Below, piece after piece: positions 10,026-19,187 of a stretch of DNA of 57,372 nt. The stretch is from the NCBI GenBank assembly GCA_021850605.1, contig JAJZLQ010000135.1, forward strand, positions 1-57,372, written 5' to 3'. The DNA is from Actinomycetes bacterium. GTDB taxonomy: Bacteria > Actinomycetota > Acidimicrobiia > Acidimicrobiales > Acidimicrobiaceae. The notes beneath the pieces were generated by a model. That model did no database searches. It had not been told where the DNA came from and saw only the letters and a program-made list of their open reading frames with translations. The translations under genes were made by a program, and so were the position numbers. The first letter of the stretch is position 1. Every line of letters starts with the position of its first letter.

Positions 10026-12578
10026 ATGGATCAGTACGAGCGCTTCCTGGCTTTCTTCCCTGGCCCCAAGGGTGAGAGCGGCCAGTATGTGAAGGGCCTC
10101 TTTGACCGGGTTCTGGACGACTACTTCCACTGGAGGCGCAACTATTACCCGGCCGACGGAACGCTCGTCTCCCCGGTGGGGATGGAAGGCTTCCAGCGCG
10201 AGCGCAGCGACCTGGACGAGCGTGTAGATGAGATGCTCTCGCGCCTGAGGCGGAGCTTCCCCTTCTACTCGCCGCGCTACATAGCTCACCAGCAAGGGGA
10301 GACCACCATTCCAGCTCTGGTCGGTTCGCTGGCCGGGCTGCTGTACAACTCCAACAACGTCACCTCCGAAACGGGTGCGGTGACGGTCGAGTACGAGATC
10401 GACGCCTGCAGGCGCCTCGTGGAGATGATCGGCTTCACACCACCCCCCGATCCACCGGCGGTGGTCACAGAGTCATCCCTCCAGCGCTATCGGCAGCTGC
10501 TCGAGCAGGAGTACTCCTGGTGCCACCTGACCTCGGGAGGTACGGTTGCCAATATCGAGGCACTCTGGATCGCGCGGACCGTCCGCTACTTCCCGCTTTC
10601 GATCCAGGACGTCGCCAATGCGCTTGACCTTGAGATGCGTGTGGAGGTCAAGCCGGGGACTTGGAAGGACCTGCGCAGCTTGGAGCGGCGGGAGCTGCTC
10701 CTACTACCGCCGCGTACGGTGCTCGGCCTGGTTCCCGCTTACCTGGAATCCGTGCGCGGGAAGCTGGGCTCCTCCATTGAGGACTCCAAGCTGGCGGAAG
10801 CGGCCTGGGCCTACTTGGAGACCGAGTCGCAGTACTCGGTGGCAAACGGTATATCGCGCTGCCTGGCCGACTTCCCGCCGGCAATCTTTGTCTCCGGCGC
10901 CGCCCATTACTCGATCTCCAAGGCGCTCAACCTTCTTGGGCTGGGGAGGGATGCGCTGGTGACGGTGGCGCTCGACTCCCGCTTCCGGCTTGATCTGGAT
11001 GATCTCGAGGCCAAAGTCCACGAGCAGGTCGATGCGGGGAGGATTCCCTTGGCGGTGGTGGCCATCGCGGGCACTACCGAAGAGGGGGCGGTCGATCCGG
11101 TTCACCAAGTCGTCGCGCTGCGTGATCGGCTGGAATCCGACGGGGTCAGCTTCTGGCTGCACATCGACGCCGCCTGGGGCGGCTTCTTCCGCACCCTTCT
11201 GCTCGAGTCGGTCGAGGAGCGCTTCCATCGGGTCGCCTCGGCCCTGGTGGATTGGCTTGCCGGGCCGGGGCGGCTTCCCATAGCCGAGCGGGATCGCGAA
11301 GGTGCGGACGCGGCCTGGATCCGCTCCGAATACGCCCCGGCCGTGGTCGAGACATTGCAGGAGGCCTGCTCGGTCTCGCCGATTGCACCCCAGGACGCGG
11401 AGCGCTGCGAGCGGCTGCTGCGCCTGCTGGCCACGCAGGTCAAGGAGAAGGACCTTGATCAGGCGATAACAACCTGCGCCGAACTGGCGCGCGAGCTGGC
11501 CGGGGGTGGCCCCGTCTCCGCCGACCGGCTGCGCCATGCAACCGAGAGAGCCGATCCGGCCGTCAGGTCCGCCCGCGCAGCCCAGGACGTGGCGGATACG
11601 ATCGAGCTGGAACTGGCCCGCTTCGACTACCGGGAGATGTCCGAACTCTTCTTCCGTACCGAGGTAAGGGTGAGCTTCGATGATCCTGATGTGGTGGGAG
11701 CGCTCGAGTCCATGAGCGAGGCGGATTCGGTTACCGTGGATCCCCACAAGATGGGTTATGTCAACTACCCTTGTGGGGCCGTGGCGTTTCGCAATGACTG
11801 GGTGCGGCTGCTGGTGAGGGAAAAGGCGCCCTACATCACCTCCATGGCCGACTCCAGGGTGGTGCACGTCCCACCTCGCCACCTGGTGGAGCCGACGTCA
11901 CCGTCCAGCCTCGGCAAGGCGGGGGACATCGCTACCGAAGCCTTCGCTCCCTACACTCTTGAGGGATCGCGCCCGAGCTTCCCGGCGACGGCACTCTGGC
12001 TCAACACCGAGCTGCTCCCACTTGACAGGGTCAATCACGGCGCGATAGTGCGGAGCTCCTGGATTGCCTCGCGTGAGCTCTACGAGTGGCTTGTCCACCT
12101 GGATGAGGCTCTTGGGGTGGTCGACCGGACCCGCAGCTTCGAGGTGGTGACCTTTGCGCGCAAAGGGACGGATCCTGTCCCGCCCGACACCAATATCGTG
12201 ATTTTCGGGATCACCCCCAAGGGCGGAACGACGCTGGATCGCTTCAACGACCTCACAGAGAGGGTCTACCAGAGCTTTGCGATCCGGGCGGAGGCCGGAC
12301 AGCGCAACTACAGCTACTCCCAGCCCTTCTTCCTTTCCAAGACGGTCTTCTCGGAGCCCACCTATCCGGCCCCCGCCCTGGATGGGTTCGCAAAGGCGGC
12401 CGGCATCGGGGACTTCGCCGAGGCCTATCCGCGCTCCGGCATCGTCGTGCTTCGTTCCACGGTCATGAACCCTTACCTGGTTTCACTGCGGAGGATGCAC
12501 CGCCAAGAGGTCTTGCGCGAATTCGTGGAGGAGCTTGCCAAGGTGTCGGAAAAGGCGAGCCGCGACCTCACCACCTGA
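10026..12578 (+). CDS. Group II PLP-dependent decarboxylase, large form
   Basis: A pyridoxal-phosphate decarboxylase of the glutamate/aromatic/histidine group, 850 residues. The fold is shown by HLTSGGTVANIEALW near residue 165, the HIDAAWGG motif (His379, Asp381) and the Schiff-base lysine in VDPHKMGY (Lys575). In ordinary members the Asp and Lys are only about 30-50 residues apart. Here they are about 190 apart, so roughly 150 extra residues, Glu/Arg/Ala-rich and probably helical, are inserted. Substrate cannot be read from sequence. The start at ATG 10026 has a GAGG site just upstream. The gene ends inside a perfect 18-bp inverted repeat. Confidence 0.85.
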   Translation: MDQYERFLAFFPGPKGESGQYVKGLFDRVLDDYFHWRRNYYPADGTLVSPVGMEGFQRERSDLDERVDEMLSRLRRSFPFYSPRYIAHQQGETTIPALVGSLAGLLYNSNNVTSETGAVTVEYEIDACRRLVEMIGFTPPPDPPAVVTESSLQRYRQLLEQEYSWCHLTSGGTVANIEALWIARTVRYFPLSIQDVANALDLEMRVEVKPGTWKDLRSLERRELLLLPPRTVLGLVPAYLESVRGKLGSSIEDSKLAEAAWAYLETESQYSVANGISRCLADFPPAIFVSGAAHYSISKALNLLGLGRDALVTVALDSRFRLDLDDLEAKVHEQVDAGRIPLAVVAIAGTTEEGAVDPVHQVVALRDRLESDGVSFWLHIDAAWGGFFRTLLLESVEERFHRVASALVDWLAGPGRLPIAERDREGADAAWIRSEYAPAVVETLQEACSVSPIAPQDAERCERLLRLLATQVKEKDLDQAITTCAELARELAGGGPVSADRLRHATERADPAVRSARAAQDVADTIELELARFDYREMSELFFRTEVRVSFDDPDVVGALESMSEADSVTVDPHKMGYVNYPCGAVAFRNDWVRLLVREKAPYITSMADSRVVHVPPRHLVEPTSPSSLGKAGDIATEAFAPYTLEGSRPSFPATALWLNTELLPLDRVNHGAIVRSSWIASRELYEWLVHLDEALGVVDRTRSFEVVTFARKGTDPVPPDTNIVIFGITPKGGTTLDRFNDLTERVYQSFAIRAEAGQRNYSYSQPFFLSKTVFSEPTYPAPALDGFAKAAGIGDFAEAYPRSGIVVLRSTVMNPYLVSLRRMHRQEVLREFVEELAKVSEKASRDLTT

Positions 12579-12600
12579 GGTTGGTGGTGAGGTCGCGGCT
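12558..12600. terminator. 18-bp inverted repeat between convergent genes
   Basis: Perfect 18-bp arms (12558-12575 and 12583-12600) flank a 7-nt loop that contains the decarboxylase stop codon. The left arm therefore encodes the last residues of the decarboxylase. No strong T-run follows on either side. It sits between the convergent decarboxylase and leuA genes and probably ends transcription from both sides. Confidence 0.7.
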
Positions 12601-12629
12601 ACGACACGGGCGCTAAAGAGCCCTTTGGA

Positions 12630-14189
12630 TCAGGGACCGACCTCGCGCTCGGCCGCCTCGCGGCGGACCAGCGCGCGCTGCAGCCGATTGATGGCATTCA
12701 GATATGCGCGCGCAGAAGCCTCCACCACGTCAGTGGAGATCCCCTTGCCCGAGACCTTTACCCCATCGGATTCGAGCTGGACAACTACGTCGCCGATTGC
12801 ATCAACGCCACCCGTTATCGAGGAGACCGAGAAGCCGATCAGATTGGCGCTGATGGAAGTCGCCTTCTGGATTGCCTGGCCCGCTGCATCGATCATGCCG
12901 TTGCCCTCGGCTGTCGCTTCCACCCGGCCCGCCGCCGAGGAAATGGCTACGGTCGCCTGGGGCGTACCCACGGTTCCGCCGGAAACCTTGAGTTCCTCCA
13001 GGGAGAAGGCGTCGGTGGCCACCGTGCCGAGCTCCTCGGCGACGATCGCCTCGAGGTCCGCCTCGGTGATGTCCATCTTGCGGTCCGCCAGCTCCTTGAA
13101 GCGGGTGAAGGCGGCGTTCAGGGCGTCACCTTTGATGTTGATGCCCATCTTGGTCAAGGTGTCAGAGAAGGCGTGGCGCCCGGAGTGCTTGCCCAGCACG
13201 ATCTGGGAGCTCTTCTGCCCCACGCTCTCGGCGTCGATAATCTCATAGGTGGAGCGGTCGGCCAGAACCCCGTGCTGGTGGATGCCGGACTCGTGCGCGA
13301 AGGCGTTGCGCCCGACCACCGCCTTGTTGTACTGGACCGGATAGCCGGTCAGCCGGGCCACCATCCGGGAGGTGCGCGCCAGCTCCTCGGTCCGTACCTG
13401 CGTGGTGAGGCCCTGGAAGATGTCGGAGCGGATCTTCACCGCCATTACCACTTCTTCAAGCGCGGCGTTACCGGCCCGCTCGCCAAGTCCGTTTACGCAA
13501 ACCTCGACCTGCCTCGCCCCTGCCTGGACGCCGGCCAGGGAGTTGGCGGTGGCCAACCCCAGGTCGTTGTGGCAGTGGGTGGAGATCATGTAGTCCCCGC
13601 TGACGTTCTTGCGCACGTAACCGATCAGGGCACCGAAGTCCCAAGGTATCCCGTAGCCGACTGTGTCAGGGACATTCAGGGTCGTAGCTCCGGAGTCGAC
13701 CGCGGCCTGCAGTACCTCGATCATGAAATCGAGTGGCGTGCGCGTAGCGTCCTGAGGCGAGAACTCGACGTCTTCGGTGTATCCCCGTGCGCGGGCCACA
13801 CCGGCGCGGGTTTCGGTCAGCACCTGGGCTTCGGTCATCTTGAGCATGGATTCCATGTGGCTGGGCGAGGTGGAGATGAAGACGTGGATCCTCTTCCTGG
13901 CCGCGGGCTTGAGCGCCTCCCAGCAGCGGTCGACGTCCGAGAGGTGGGTGCGTGACAGCGCCGCGATGGCTGGTCCTTCCACTCGCTCGGCGATCATCCG
14001 CACGGCTTCGAAGTCCCCCTGGCTGGCAACCGGGAAGCCGGCCTCGATGTAGTCGACGTTTAGGCGCGCGAGCTGCTCCGCGATTTCCAGCTTTTCGGTG
14101 GCATCGAGGGAAATGCCGGGCGACTGCTCGCCGTCCCGAAGTGTGGTGTCGAAGATGATCAGCTTCTCTTGTTCTTGGCCTTGCGCCAT
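12630..14189 (-). CDS. leuA: 2-isopropylmalate synthase
   Basis: Condenses acetyl-CoA with 2-ketoisovalerate, the committed step of leucine synthesis. The 519 residues begin with a TIM-barrel domain: [15 protein letters not shown] near residue 14, metal ligands in [13 protein letters not shown] near 200, and [14 protein letters not shown] near 232. A C-terminal LeuA regulatory domain (about 390-510) provides leucine feedback. The length fits the bacterial LeuA1 type. It is read from a leader with a Leu-Leu-Leu peptide and a terminator, so both enzyme and transcription should respond to leucine. Confidence 0.96.
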   Translation of the reverse strand: MAQGQEQEKLIIFDTTLRDGEQSPGISLDATEKLEIAEQLARLNVDYIEAGFPVASQGDFEAVRMIAERVEGPAIAALSRTHLSDVDRCWEALKPAARKRIHVFISTSPSHMESMLKMTEAQVLTETRAGVARARGYTEDVEFSPQDATRTPLDFMIEVLQAAVDSGATTLNVPDTVGYGIPWDFGALIGYVRKNVSGDYMISTHCHNDLGLATANSLAGVQAGARQVEVCVNGLGERAGNAALEEVVMAVKIRSDIFQGLTTQVRTEELARTSRMVARLTGYPVQYNKAVVGRNAFAHESGIHQHGVLADRSTYEIIDAESVGQKSSQIVLGKHSGRHAFSDTLTKMGINIKGDALNAAFTRFKELADRKMDITEADLEAIVAEELGTVATDAFSLEELKVSGGTVGTPQATVAISSAAGRVEATAEGNGMIDAAGQAIQKATSISANLIGFSVSSITGGVDAIGDVVVQLESDGVKVSGKGISTDVVEASARAYLNAINRLQRALVRREAAEREVGP

Positions 14190-14238
14190 TGGTTGCCTTT
14201 CTCCGTGTGCAGATCCGGTTCACGCCTTGGCCGGACAA

Positions 14239-14272
14239 ATAAAAAACCCCCTGTCCCATTGGGAGCAGGAGG
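14239..14272 (-). terminator. leuA attenuator terminator
   Basis: On the minus strand a GC-rich stem (arms 14262-14272 and 14247-14257 with one bulged C and a 3-nt loop) is followed by at least six U residues (14246-14241). It lies between the Leu-rich leader peptide and leuA, 50 nt before the leuA start. A second possible stem (GCGAGCT with AGCTCGC) lies between the leader stop and this terminator and could take part in the alternative fold. Confidence 0.85.
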
Positions 14273-14305
14273 CGTAGGCGAGCTGGCTCTTTGGCGAGCT
14301 CGCTG

Positions 14306-14344
14306 TCAGGTCAGTAGTAGCGCGGTGAAGATCTGCGTTGTCAC
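14306..14344 (-). CDS. Leader peptide of the leuA attenuator
   Basis: A 12-residue ORF from a GTG codon reads MTTQIFTALLLT, with three consecutive Leu codons (CTA CTA CTG) just before the end. CTA is rare in this GC-rich genome, which would sharpen stalling. It starts 8 nt after a good -10 box, so it may be translated from a leaderless mRNA. The leuA terminator follows. This is a classical leucine attenuator by layout; function is inferred. Confidence 0.82.
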   Translation of the reverse strand: MTTQIFTALLLT

Positions 14345-14352
14345 TGGCCTAG

Positions 14353-14382
14353 AGCATAGCGTCAGTCGCGCCAAGCATGCAA
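14353..14382 (-). promoter_or_regulatory. Predicted promoter of leuA
   Basis: On the minus strand, TTGCAT (plus positions 14382-14377) and TATGCT (14358-14353) are separated by 18 bp. The leader-peptide GTG at 14344 is 8 nt beyond the -10 box. Confidence 0.6.
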
Positions 14383-14396
14383 GAGGGGTCTGGCGG

Positions 14397-15689
14397 TTAG
14401 GCCTTACAGGATGCCGGCGGAGTGATCTCAAGAAGCGCCGGCCCCTCGGTCGCGAAGAGGCGGCCATTCCATATGCCCGTGGCGTAAAGCCCCGGATCCT
14501 GAACGGGAATGGCGGCACTGGCCAGTACTTGCGTGCCTCCCGGAGGGACACAGGAGATCACTGCGGCGGATTGGATCCAGGTCACCTCGGGTGTGGGAAC
14601 CGCCCAGACCGGATACGGTGTGGCACCCTTGGGGTACCAGTTTGTCACGACAGTCAGTCCGTGGTCGGAGAGCAGGTCGGTTCCGCCCATCATGCCGCCC
14701 TTCCAGCTGGCCCAGACCCCGCCGGGCACCGGCGCCAGTGACGGGCCGTTTATGGCATCCTGCAATGTCGCCTCGCCTCGGATGCGCCCATCGGGCAGGC
14801 CCACTTCGAAGATTCGTACGGGGGCTCGCGCCGTGGCATCGGCCGTCAGGTAGTCGACCGGGACGTATATTTCACGTCCGCCGATGCTGAGCGCCGGGTT
14901 TTGCACCTGGGGGGTGGCTGCCTTGGTGGCGCAATCGAGTTTGCCTACGGCGCTGGCCGAGCCGGCAGCATTGAAGGTGATGATATGCGATGTCGTTCCG
15001 GTGGCCAGGTTCACCTCGAAGATCTCGTTCGCACAGGAGGCCCAGATGTAACCTGAGGCGCGCTCGTCGACTTGGGAGGCGGCCGGCCGCCACCAACCAT
15101 CGCCTGCGGCCGGGACCACGAGGTCGCCGCTCGCTCGTGGGGAGCCCGGCTGAATCCATGAAAGGTGCCATGGTCCGACCGGCCGGCCGTGGGAGGTCGT
15201 GGTCGCCGGGACGGAGAGGCTTATCTCGGAGCCGACTTGGGTCGGCACGCCGCTGGTCCTTTGGCCGAGGTCGATGGCGCCCGTCGCGAGGTCGATGTCA
15301 GCCAGGTATGTCGCATTGCCCGAAGGCGCGGTTTGGCTGACTTCGGCGAAGGCGTAGCGGCTTGCCGCACCCTGCTGCATCAGCGCACTGAAGTATTGAT
15401 TCGGCGCCAGTCCCGCAACCAGTCGTGCCGGCCAGGGAAAGGCCTGAGCGGCGGCCTCGGCCGCCGAGCGCATTTGAGGCGACATTTTCGGCGGCGACGG
15501 AGCCTGCTCGCCTGCGGTCGCCAGAGCGGTAGACGTGGTGGATGCGGAACTCGCTGTCGGCAGTGGAGCCTTTTCTTCTGCCTGCTTAAGCGAGGTGGTG
15601 GTGGCGACCGAAGCGAGTACCGATATGACCAGCGCTGTGCAGCCCACCATCGCAACGATCCAAGCGTTGCCACTGTTTTGCACGCGCAT
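14397..15689 (-). CDS. Secreted or membrane-anchored protein of unknown function
   Basis: A 430-residue protein with an N-terminal hydrophobic anchor (WIVAMVGCTALVISVLASVA, near residues 10-30). A Ser/Thr/Ala/Pro-rich linker follows, then an extracellular domain with repeated stretches such as ATYLADIDLATGAIDLG, GYIWASCANEIFEVNLATG and GRLFATEGPALLEI. These read like blades of a beta-propeller of the quinoprotein/SMP-30 type, but I cannot assign a family. Two Cys pairs are possible. I chose the ATG at 15689 (MRVQNSG) because the hydrophobic segment then sits at the normal signal-anchor distance. It lies alone between serA and the leuA leader. Confidence 0.75.
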   Translation of the reverse strand: MRVQNSGNAWIVAMVGCTALVISVLASVATTTSLKQAEEKAPLPTASSASTTSTALATAGEQAPSPPKMSPQMRSAAEAAAQAFPWPARLVAGLAPNQYFSALMQQGAASRYAFAEVSQTAPSGNATYLADIDLATGAIDLGQRTSGVPTQVGSEISLSVPATTTSHGRPVGPWHLSWIQPGSPRASGDLVVPAAGDGWWRPAASQVDERASGYIWASCANEIFEVNLATGTTSHIITFNAAGSASAVGKLDCATKAATPQVQNPALSIGGREIYVPVDYLTADATARAPVRIFEVGLPDGRIRGEATLQDAINGPSLAPVPGGVWASWKGGMMGGTDLLSDHGLTVVTNWYPKGATPYPVWAVPTPEVTWIQSAAVISCVPPGGTQVLASAAIPVQDPGLYATGIWNGRLFATEGPALLEITPPASCKA

Positions 15690-15773
15690 GAACCCCTCGA
15701 AAGAGATTGCCGCGGAAGGCCGGGGGTTCCGCGGCGCCATCTATCGCGATCCTAGCAATTATGGTTCGCGCAG

Positions 15774-15823
15774 CCCGGGGTGAACCTCCAAAGTCACCCC
15801 GGGGCAAGCGGCTGGGCCGCTTG
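15774..15823 (-). terminator. Tandem hairpins after serA
   Basis: Two perfect stems lie directly after the serA stop. One is 8 bp (15805-15812 with 15816-15823, loop of 3). The other is 10 bp (15774-15783 with 15794-15803, loop of 10). No T-run is clear. They probably mark the 3' end of the serA transcript. Confidence 0.6.
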
Positions 15824-17395
15824 TCACTCGGTGCAGGTGACCGCCTTCGCATAGATGATCCCGGGCGCCGCGGAGATCTCCGCCATCACTTCGGGCGTAG
15901 CCGCCGCCGAGAGGGAGAGCACCATGAGCGCGGTAGCGCCGTCGTCGGAGGGGCCAACGGCCATGGAGGAGATGGAGTAGCCTGCATCCCCCAGGATCAT
16001 CCCCACCAAGCCGATCTTTCCGGGGGCGTCGTCGTTTCTGACCACCAGCATGTACTGTGCGGGCGGAATCTCCACCCGGTGACCGTCGATCATTACGATC
16101 CTTGCCTCCTTCGAGGCTCCCGCCACTGTGGCCGACACTTGGTGGTGGGTCGAGGTCAGCGTGAGCAGGCTGACGTAGTCCTTGGAGGTCTCGTTGAAGC
16201 TCTCGCGTACCTCCAGCCCTCGCTCCTCGGCGATCTGCGGGGCGTTCACGTAGGACACGGGCTCGTTGGTGCCGGCGCCGAAGATTCCTTTCAGGGCGGA
16301 GAGCTTTAGCAGGCGGGTGTCCCCTCCGGCCAGCTGCCCCTGATACTGGATCTCGACACTCTCGGGGAGCCCGCCCTCGAGCGATCCCAGGAAGCGCCCT
16401 AGCGCCTCGGCGACGGCGAGATAGGGCTTCACCTGCTCGGGGACCTCGGCCGCGTTCACGTTCACGGCGAAAGGAACGAAGTCGCCGGCGAAGGCCAAAC
16501 GAAGCTGCTCCGCGATTGTCACCCCCGCCTTGTCCTGGGCCTCGGCCGTGCTCGCTCCCAGGTGTGGGGTCACCACCACGTTGGGCAGTTCGAACAGGGG
16601 GGAGGTAGTGCAGGGCTCGCTCGCGAATACATCGAGTGCGGCGCCACCGAGGCGTCCGGCGACGATTGCCTCGTAGAGGGCCTCCTCGTCGACGATCCCA
16701 CCTCGGGCGACGTTGATGATCCTGGCGTTCGGCTTCGCCTTGGCGAGCGCCTCCTTGCCGATCAGGCCTGCAGTCTCCTTGCTCTTGGGCAGGTGGACGG
16801 TGACGAAGTCCGAGACGGTCATGAGCTCATTCAGGTCCATCATCTCCACGCCCATCTGCTTGGCGCGCTCCTTGGCGATGTAGGGGTCGTAGGCGACCAG
16901 CTTCATGCCGAAGGCGAGCGCCCGCTGTGCGACGAGGGCGCCGATGCGTCCGAGGCCGACGATTCCGAGGACCTTGCCGTATAGCTCAACACCTTCCCAC
17001 TTGGAGCGTTCCCACTTCCCGTTCACCAGTGCCGCATGTGCTTGGGGCACGTTGCGCGCCTGGGCCAGGAGAAGCGCAACGGTGAGCTCGGCCGCGGAAA
17101 GGATGTTGGATTGAGGCGCGTTCACCACCATCACCCCCCTTTTTGTGGCATAATTCACGTCCACGTTGTCCAGGCCGATACCGGCACGGCCGACCACTAC
17201 CAAGTCAGTGGCCGCGTCGATTACCTCCTGGGTCACCTTGGTTGCGGAGCGGATTATCAGCCCCTCGGCTCCGCGCACCGCACGGAGGAGCTCCTCGGCA
17301 GAGAGGCCGAGCTGGACGTCCACGAGGTGGCCGTCCGCTCTGAGCAGGTCGAGGCCGCTCTCGGCTATCTCTTCGGTGACCAGAATCCTTGCCAT
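15824..17395 (-). CDS. serA: D-3-phosphoglycerate dehydrogenase
   Basis: NAD-dependent first step of serine synthesis. The 523 residues match the long actinobacterial form. The order is substrate domain, NAD motif GLGRIGALVAQRALAFG near residue 148, catalytic segments INVARGGIVDEEAL near 228 and VVTPHLGASTAEAQDKAG near 275, an intervening domain (about 320-450) and a C-terminal ACT domain (MLVVRNDDAPGKIGLVG) that usually senses serine. GGAG lies 8 nt before the ATG. It stands near serC and an aspartate-type aminotransferase but in a separate unit. Confidence 0.95.
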   Translation of the reverse strand: MARILVTEEIAESGLDLLRADGHLVDVQLGLSAEELLRAVRGAEGLIIRSATKVTQEVIDAATDLVVVGRAGIGLDNVDVNYATKRGVMVVNAPQSNILSAAELTVALLLAQARNVPQAHAALVNGKWERSKWEGVELYGKVLGIVGLGRIGALVAQRALAFGMKLVAYDPYIAKERAKQMGVEMMDLNELMTVSDFVTVHLPKSKETAGLIGKEALAKAKPNARIINVARGGIVDEEALYEAIVAGRLGGAALDVFASEPCTTSPLFELPNVVVTPHLGASTAEAQDKAGVTIAEQLRLAFAGDFVPFAVNVNAAEVPEQVKPYLAVAEALGRFLGSLEGGLPESVEIQYQGQLAGGDTRLLKLSALKGIFGAGTNEPVSYVNAPQIAEERGLEVRESFNETSKDYVSLLTLTSTHHQVSATVAGASKEARIVMIDGHRVEIPPAQYMLVVRNDDAPGKIGLVGMILGDAGYSISSMAVGPSDDGATALMVLSLSAAATPEVMAEISAAPGIIYAKAVTCTE

Positions 17396-17580
17396 TTAAT
17401 TCTCCAGGGGGGCTAGGTCGTGTGCGCTAAATTCGGGCTGGTGGGGAGGCCCAAGCCGGGGACCTGACGCGGATTCCGGCTTTGACACAAGCCTAACTGA
17501 CGGAGCGCGATTGGCGGAAGGCATGCGAGCCCTCCCGGGCCCGGCGGTGCCGGCGGGCAAGCTCGAAGACGGAGGTGGGA

Positions 17581-17934
17581 ATGATCGGTCTGGCGGTACG
17601 CAGCGTACTCGGGCAGTACGCCACTTTTTCAGGACGGGCGAGCAGGGCCGAGTACTGGTGGTATACCCTCGCCTCGCTGATTGCACTGGCCGCGATCAAC
17701 TATCTGCTCGGCGGGAGCCGTCTCGGGGCCGTCCTGATCTACCTGCTGGATCTGGCGCTGATACTACCCGGGCTGGCCGTGACGGTCCGGAGGCTGCACG
17801 ACACGGGCCACAGCGGTGGATGGATTTTCTTCAACCTCGTGCCTCTGGTGGGGTGGATCGTTGTCCTGGTCATGCTGGCCTCGCGTGGGGAAGCGGGGGA
17901 CAACCGTTATGGCGCCCCCCATCCGCTCACCTGA
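17581..17934 (+). CDS. DUF805 family small membrane protein
   Basis: A 117-residue protein with the DUF805 hallmarks: FSGRASRAEYWWY near residue 17, RRLHDTGHSGGW near 78, and three or four membrane helices with PLVGWIVVLVML near 95. These YhaH-like proteins are inner-membrane proteins of unknown role. ATG 17581 is preferred over GTG 17575 because GGAGGTG lies immediately upstream. It is a single gene running toward the convergent aminotransferase. Confidence 0.88.
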   Translation: MIGLAVRSVLGQYATFSGRASRAEYWWYTLASLIALAAINYLLGGSRLGAVLIYLLDLALILPGLAVTVRRLHDTGHSGGWIFFNLVPLVGWIVVLVMLASRGEAGDNRYGAPHPLT

Positions 17935-17943
17935 GGGCAGGAG

Positions 17944-19158
17944 CTATCCGGCCTGCTCGACAAGCTTGGTGACGCGTTTGATGCCCTCTTCGATGTCAGC
18001 ATCCGAGAGCGCATAGGAAAGCCTGAAAAAGCCCGGCGTTCCGAATGCTTCGCCCGGGACGACCGCGACCTTGGCCTGATCGAGGATGACCGCCGCCAGT
18101 TCGCTGGAGTTGGTCGGCCTGGTGCCCGAGTAGTCACGCGCCATAAGTCCGCCCACTTCGGGATAGGCATAGAAGGCGCCTTCGGGCATGGGGCAGACCA
18201 CTCCGGGTATATCGCGCAGTAGCGATACGATCAGCCGGCGCCGGCGATCGAAGGCTTGGCGCATCACTTCCACCTCGGATTGGTCGCCGGTGAGTGCGGC
18301 GACGGCCGCGCGCTGGGCGATGTTGTTCACGTTGGAGGTGCTTTGAGATTGCAGGTTAATGGCTCCGGTGACCACGTCTTTTGGCCCGACCATCCAGCCA
18401 ACCCGCCATCCCGTCATTGCATAGGTCTTGGCGACGCCGTTGACGATCACCGTGTAATCCATGCCGCGGGGGTCCACGGTGGCGATCGAGGTGGAGGTGG
18501 CGTCGTCGTAGATCAGGTGCTCGTAGATCTCGTCCGCGAGGACCCAAAGGCCCTGCTCGGCCGCGAAGGCCGCGACGGCCTCCGTTTCGGCACGGCTGTA
18601 GACCGCTCCCGTCGGGTTGGACGGCGAAACGAAGAGCAACACCTTGGTGCGGGGACTCAAATGGCGTTCGAGGTCGGCCGGGGTGACCTTGTATCCGGAG
18701 GAGACGGAGGAGGGCACGAAGACCGGGACCCCTCCGGCCAGGCGAATGGCCTCGGGATAGGTGGTCCAGTATGGCTCGGGCACGAGAACTTCGTCCCCGG
18801 GGTCAAGCAGCGTCGCGAAAGCGTTGTAAATGGCGTGCTTCCCGCCATTGGTCACCAGGACCTGGGAGGGCTCGATCGTCAGGCCGGAGTCGCGCAACGT
18901 CTTTGCGGCTATCGCCTCGCGCAACTCGGGAAGGCCGGCGGTGGGGGTGTAGCGGTGGTTCTTGGGGTCGGCGCATGCCCTGGCAGCGGCCTCTACGATG
19001 AAGGGTGGAGTTGGGAAGTCAGGCTCCCCCGCACCGAAACCGATGACGTCGACTCCCGCCGCTTTCAGGGCCTTTGCCTTCGCATCGATGGCAAGAGTCG
19101 CAGACTCAGCGACGGACGCCACGCGGGCGGAGATGCGCACCCTGCTCTCTGTGGTCAC
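17944..19158 (-). CDS. Class I/II aminotransferase, aspartate type
   Basis: PLP-dependent transaminase of 404 residues, most like the Thermus-type aspartate or prephenate aminotransferase. Visible motifs are [11 protein letters not shown] near residue 42, [16 protein letters not shown] near 68, [12 protein letters not shown] near 178, [10 protein letters not shown] near 210, and the PLP lysine in [16 protein letters not shown] near 240. It diverges from serC with only 29 bp between the starts, so promoters must overlap the start regions. Interconversion of aspartate, glutamate or aromatic keto acids is likely; exact specificity is open. Confidence 0.9.
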   Translation of the reverse strand: MTTESRVRISARVASVAESATLAIDAKAKALKAAGVDVIGFGAGEPDFPTPPFIVEAAARACADPKNHRYTPTAGLPELREAIAAKTLRDSGLTIEPSQVLVTNGGKHAIYNAFATLLDPGDEVLVPEPYWTTYPEAIRLAGGVPVFVPSSVSSGYKVTPADLERHLSPRTKVLLFVSPSNPTGAVYSRAETEAVAAFAAEQGLWVLADEIYEHLIYDDATSTSIATVDPRGMDYTVIVNGVAKTYAMTGWRVGWMVGPKDVVTGAINLQSQSTSNVNNIAQRAAVAALTGDQSEVEVMRQAFDRRRRLIVSLLRDIPGVVCPMPEGAFYAYPEVGGLMARDYSGTRPTNSSELAAVILDQAKVAVVPGEAFGTPGFFRLSYALSDADIEEGIKRVTKLVEQAG

Positions 19159-19187
19159 CGGAACCTCCTGAACTGAAACGGCTGGAA

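Noticed and set aside
10704-11882. 392-codon open frame opposite the decarboxylase
   Set aside because: It covers the inserted region, so I considered a hidden gene, but composition is that of an antisense shadow and there is no binding site.
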